From assembly GCA_035354435.1 (NCBI GenBank), contig DAOQAY010000127.1, forward strand, positions 1-8,102: a DNA stretch of 8,102 nucleotides, read 5' to 3'. Within the stretch, counting starts at the first letter, position 1. The number at the start of each line of letters is the position of its first letter. Position numbers and translations under genes: made by a program. The DNA is from JAKLDO01 sp035354435. Lineage in GTDB: Bacteria > UBP6 > UBA1177. This document shows, piece after piece, positions 6,189-8,102 of the stretch. The notes under the pieces were generated by a model. It was not told the DNA's origin. It ran no database searches and saw only the letters and a list, made by a program, of their open reading frames with translations.

Positions 6189-7160
6189 TTATTCTCTGGT
6201 TTTATTTATAACGATATCGGCAGGCATTCCCGGCTTGAAAATGCGGTCTTTATTTTCAACGATCACCTTGAATTCATAAACTGTTTTGACCCTTTCATCA
6301 GCAGTCTGTATGGTCTTTGGCGTGAATTCTGCTTCAGAAGATATTGCCGCAACCCTGCCGGGGAAACTGATTCCGGGAAAAGTGTCAATGAAAACCTGTA
6401 CTTCGGCACCGTTCTTTACAAATCCGAGTTCTTTTTCAGGAACAAATGCTCTTATTTTGACTTTGCTTATATCGCTCACTGTCAATATCGTAGCTCCCGG
6501 ACTTACAATTTCGCCCGGTTCAGCAAGCCTGTGAAGAACAGTTCCGTCAGAAGGAGCAGTAATTACGCAGTCATTAACCTTTTTCTGAAGTATCGCTTTC
6601 GACGATTCAGCCTGTTCAACTGATGCAATAACAGAGTCTATTTCTTCCTTTTGAGCGCCATTCCGGAGTTTTTCAAGAACATGTCTGCTCTGTTCAAGCT
6701 GGGACTGTGATCTGTCGCGCTGAACTTTCATGTCGTCAAATTCTTTCTCGGTGATACTGCCGACCTGAAAAAGTTTTTCAAGCCTGTCATATTCTTTCTG
6801 AGCCTTTTCGAGACCGATTTCCGCCTGTTTTATAACTTCGGAAGCAGAGCCGATATCTTCTTTTCTTGCACCGTTCCTGATAAGCCGCAATCTGGCTTTT
6901 GCACCTTTGATGACCGTATCAGCCTGAATGATCTGAAGTTCATAGTCCCGGCAGTCGATTTTTGCTATGACGGAATCTTTTTTCAGTTCATCGCCTTCAT
7001 CATAATTAAGTTCCGTCAGTTTTCCGCCGACAAGAGCCGATATTCTTACATCTTTTGATTCGACAGTTCCTGAAAGTGTCAGAACGGCGGATTCCTCTTT
7101 TTTGCATGACGAAAAAGCCAGAATCGTTAAACTTATCAGAATTATTGAATTTATTCTCAT
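6189..7160 (-). CDS. HlyD-family periplasmic adaptor lipoprotein (YbhG-like)
   Basis: 323-residue membrane-fusion protein linking the inner-membrane ABC exporter to the periplasm and probably to an outer-membrane channel. A hydrophobic signal (5-16) ends in a lipobox-like FSSC with the lipidated cysteine at 19; Phe at -3 is uncommon but tolerated. The first lipoyl half is GTVESKDVRISALVGGKLTELNYDEGDEL at about 31-59. A long coiled-coil hairpin spans about 75-194. Its two arms carry an internal repeat, RNGARKEDI (95-103) and RNGAQKEEI (166-174). The second lipoyl half follows (VITAPSDGTVLHRLAEPGEIV, 199-219), then a beta-barrel domain to PGMPADIVI. The start ATG overlaps the TetR stop in an ATGA (7157-7160), with GGGAG upstream. 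The gene's position between the TetR regulator and the ATPase matches ybhG. No TolC-like gene is visible nearby, so a channel would come from elsewhere. Confidence 0.93.
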   Translation of the reverse strand: MRINSIILISLTILAFSSCKKEESAVLTLSGTVESKDVRISALVGGKLTELNYDEGDELKKDSVIAKIDCRDYELQIIQADTVIKGAKARLRLIRNGARKEDIGSASEVIKQAEIGLEKAQKEYDRLEKLFQVGSITEKEFDDMKVQRDRSQSQLEQSRHVLEKLRNGAQKEEIDSVIASVEQAESSKAILQKKVNDCVITAPSDGTVLHRLAEPGEIVSPGATILTVSDISKVKIRAFVPEKELGFVKNGAEVQVFIDTFPGISFPGRVAAISSEAEFTPKTIQTADERVKTVYEFKVIVENKDRIFKPGMPADIVINKTRE

Positions 7161-7744
7161 TTTAACTGCTCCCTGACCTTGTCTGTTAATATTCCTTCAA
7201 AAAGAACCATTTTCATCTGTGCAATAAAATCAGAAGGGCGTAAATTCAACTCAGAGAACATTGCGGGATTTGCAAACCGTTGTAATATTCCCATGAAAAT
7301 GCGCAAAAAAAGATCGACATTCAGATCGGCCCTGATACTGCCGTCAGTTTTACCTTTTTCAATAAGAGTTTCCATTCTTTCAAAAACAGTCAGTCTTTTT
7401 TCTTCTATCATGTTCCAGACATCGGGCATCATTTTTATGTCCAGCATCATTGCCTCAGAAACATCCTGATTGAGCGAACGGAAAACTTCAAACATTCCTT
7501 TAAACCCGGCAGAAACCGAATTGCTTGAATCAAGGATCTGATGAATATGCGAAATTTTTCCGGTTATTATTTTATCAACGCATTCTTTTATCAGATCATC
7601 TTTTGAAGGATATACCTGATAAATTGTTTTTTTGCTCATTTTGCACGCCGAAGCGATCTCGTCCATGCTTATTCTTTTAAAACCATAAACGAAAAAAAGT
7701 TTTTTTGCCTCATTTAAAACCTGCTCACGAAGCACATCGCTCAT
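7157..7744 (-). CDS. TetR-family transcriptional regulator (CecR/YbiH position)
   Basis: 195 residues when started at the ATG at 7744 (MSDVLREQ). This start is preferred because GGAGGT (7757-7752) lies seven bases upstream. The in-frame GTG at 7753 overlaps that ribosome site and cannot use it. The N-terminal domain is typical TetR: VLNEAKKLFFVYGFKRISMDEIA, then a helix-turn-helix near 27-46 with SKKTIYQVYPSKDDLI. The C-terminal ligand-binding part (about 60-195) is helical and shows no specific signature. As first gene of the operon and with palindromes in its promoter, it most likely represses its own operon until a ligand, perhaps the exported compound, binds. Its order before HlyD, ATPase and permease genes equals that of cecR in E. 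coli. It is coupled to the adaptor gene by a 4-base overlap. Confidence 0.92.
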   Translation of the reverse strand: MSDVLREQVLNEAKKLFFVYGFKRISMDEIASACKMSKKTIYQVYPSKDDLIKECVDKIITGKISHIHQILDSSNSVSAGFKGMFEVFRSLNQDVSEAMMLDIKMMPDVWNMIEEKRLTVFERMETLIEKGKTDGSIRADLNVDLFLRIFMGILQRFANPAMFSELNLRPSDFIAQMKMVLFEGILTDKVREQLK

Positions 7745-7751
7745 AACTGTC

Positions 7752-7757
7752 ACCTCC
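7752..7757 (-). promoter_or_regulatory. Ribosome binding site that sets the TetR start
   Basis: On the minus strand this reads GGAGGT, seven bases before ATG 7744. It overlaps the alternative GTG at 7753, ruling that start out. Confidence 0.8.
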
Positions 7758-7761
7758 GGAA

Positions 7762-7779
7762 ACTTTGAAAACTTTGAAA
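7762..7779. repeat. Two tandem 9-base units in the TetR leader
   Basis: ACTTTGAAA occurs twice back to back (7762-7770, 7771-7779), with a decayed third unit starting at 7780. It lies in the untranslated leader just ahead of the ribosome site. Such repeats can vary in copy number by slippage. Two units are too few to call it more than a short duplication. Confidence 0.7.
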
Positions 7780-7785
7780 ACTCAA

Positions 7786-7802
7786 AAAACCCAAGTGGTT
7801 TT
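7786..7802. promoter_or_regulatory. Candidate TetR operator palindrome
   Basis: AAAACC and GGTTTT form a perfect 6-base inverted repeat around a 5-base centre (CAAGT). Total length is 17 bases, the usual size of a TetR-family site. It falls shortly after the predicted transcription start of the operon. As RNA it would be a weak hairpin followed by U residues, so attenuation is an alternative reading, but two G-C pairs make that unlikely. Confidence 0.4.
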
Positions 7803-7803
7803 C

Positions 7804-7853
7804 ATGTTGCTCCAAAAATTATAAAAGTCAAGTTGTTTTATACAGAGCAACAT
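7804..7853. promoter_or_regulatory. 9-base inverted repeat bracketing the operon promoter
   Basis: ATGTTGCTC (7804-7812) and GAGCAACAT (7845-7853) are perfect reverse complements 32 bases apart. Arm centres are 41 bases apart, close to four helical turns. One arm overlaps the predicted transcription start, the other the -35 region. This suits a pair of binding sites for a regulator, either the operon's own TetR protein or another factor. The same arms could also pair in RNA only if transcription began further upstream. Confidence 0.5.
7818..7823 (-). promoter_or_regulatory. -10 box of the export operon promoter
   Basis: A perfect TATAAT reads on the minus strand from 7823 to 7818. No good -35 lies 16-18 bases upstream: TTGACT at 7829-7834 is far too close, and a TTGCTC lies 21 bases away. 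The promoter is therefore weak or helped by an activator. The predicted start near 7811 leaves a leader of about 65 bases. Confidence 0.5.
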
Positions 7854-7935
7854 TCTGTCCCAAAACTTTTTCAACTTACCCAGTCCCTCACTGAAAGAGT
7901 TGGAAAAATATTACACAACAGTCATTTCAAAATTC

Positions 7936-7964
7936 TTGAAAATTGAATCCATATTAGATATATT
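7936..7964 (+). promoter_or_regulatory. Promoter of the right-edge gene
   Basis: TTGAAA (7936-7941), a 17-base spacer and TATATT (7959-7964) make a good sigma-70 promoter. Transcription would start near 7971, giving a leader of about 53 bases before the ATG at 8024. Confidence 0.6.
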
Positions 7965-7969
7965 GAACT

Positions 7970-7987
7970 CAGTTACATGTAAAACTG
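7970..7987. promoter_or_regulatory. Palindrome at the predicted start of the right-edge transcript
   Basis: The 10-base core TTACATGTAA (7973-7982) is a perfect palindrome, flanked by CAG and, after an offset of two bases, CTG. It sits on the predicted transcription start of the plus-strand gene, where a repressor could act. A chance palindrome in AT-rich DNA is possible. Confidence 0.35.
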
Positions 7988-8023
7988 GAATTGTTATATT
8001 GATTCTATTTCGGAGGTTTGAAT

Positions 8024-8102
8024 ATGAGTGAAAATAGTTATCCTGGTTTTTTAAATGAAGTGAAGGTCAGAATAAGAGCGGCTCAGAACAAAGCTGCTTT
8101 TT
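8024..8102 (+). CDS. Start of a DUF1016/YhcG-like (PDDEXK) protein, 3'-truncated by the window edge
   Basis: The first 26 codons are visible, with ATG at 8024 and an excellent ribosome site (GGAGGT at 8012-8017, six bases upstream). The peptide MSENSYPGFLNEVKVRIRAAQ followed by NKAAF resembles the start of DUF1016 N-terminal (YhcG-type) proteins. These typically begin with a short leader, then an LxxEIKxRIxxAQxxA helix leading into a conserved VNxELI stretch. Full-length members are about 330-380 residues, end in a PDDEXK-nuclease-like domain and are common in mobile and defence-rich regions. The assignment rests on a short segment and is tentative. The gene is divergent from the export operon and has its own promoter. 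Confidence 0.6.
   Translation, partial: MSENSYPGFLNEVKVRIRAAQNKAAF

Noticed and set aside
6003..6623. 206-codon open frame on the plus strand
   Set aside because: It spans the ATPase A and adaptor genes in antisense, including the gene boundary. The opposite strand encodes canonical Walker A and lipoyl motifs, so this frame is not a gene.
7829..7834. TTGACT as the -35 of the export operon promoter
   Set aside because: It lies only about five bases from the TATAAT at 7818-7823. Paired instead with a box 16-17 bases downstream, the -10 would be a poor CAACAT.
7867..7908. Imperfect inverted repeat TTTTTCAACT / AGTTGGAAAAA in the divergent intergenic region
   Set aside because: The arms have an unpaired base, are AT-rich and lie 20 bases apart. 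This level of symmetry is expected by chance here and it sits on no predicted promoter element.
1..8102. CRISPR array, tRNA, rRNA or insertion sequence
   Set aside because: No regularly spaced repeats, no tRNA-like cloverleaf ends, no rRNA signatures and no transposase or integrase motif could be found on either strand.

Overview
The window holds one complete, tightly packed export operon on the minus strand, flanked on both sides by accessory genes. The organism looks like a Gram-negative bacterium with a moderately AT-rich genome. It uses strong Shine-Dalgarno sequences (GGAGGT before the TetR gene and before the gene at the right edge). Its periplasmic adaptor carries a lipoprotein signal ending in SSC-KKEE. 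I cannot name a phylum. That lipoprotein style recalls Bacteroidota-like groups, but the strong GGAGG sites argue against Bacteroidota proper.

Core operon (about 7744 down to 2265, minus strand): TetR-family regulator, HlyD-type adaptor lipoprotein, ABC ATPase A, ABC ATPase B, ABC-2 permease 1, ABC-2 permease 2. The joints overlap by 4, 8 and 4 bases or leave gaps of 1 and 5 bases, so translation is probably coupled throughout. Gene order matches the E. coli cecR-ybhG-ybhF-ybhS-ybhR cluster, except that the tandem ATPase YbhF is split here into two proteins. The two ATPases have complementary defects: A lacks the H-switch histidine, and B has a degenerate signature motif. If they pair head to tail, one canonical and one degenerate ATP site result. 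The system is best read as a TetR-controlled tripartite-type exporter of unknown substrate. No outer-membrane channel gene is visible.

Left flank (1-2256): the C-terminal part of an unrecognised, very AT-rich gene runs in from the left edge and stops at 1122. Then comes a RhuM-family DNA-binding protein with a phospholipase-D-like C-terminal half, on the minus strand. The RhuM segment sits between two copies of a 39-base direct repeat (38 of 39 identical). One copy is the true 3' end of permease 2. The other is an orphan permease tail that starts at the RhuM stop codon. This suggests that the roughly 1.1 kb segment was inserted at, or recombined into, the 3' end of the operon. A 9-base inverted repeat and a 35-codon orphan reading-frame remnant lie at its margins.

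Right flank (7754-8102): a divergent intergenic region with promoter-like sequences in both directions and several inverted repeats. It is followed by the first 26 codons of a plus-strand gene that resembles the N-terminus of DUF1016/YhcG-type (PDDEXK) proteins. No tRNA, rRNA, CRISPR array or recognisable transposase or integrase is present.
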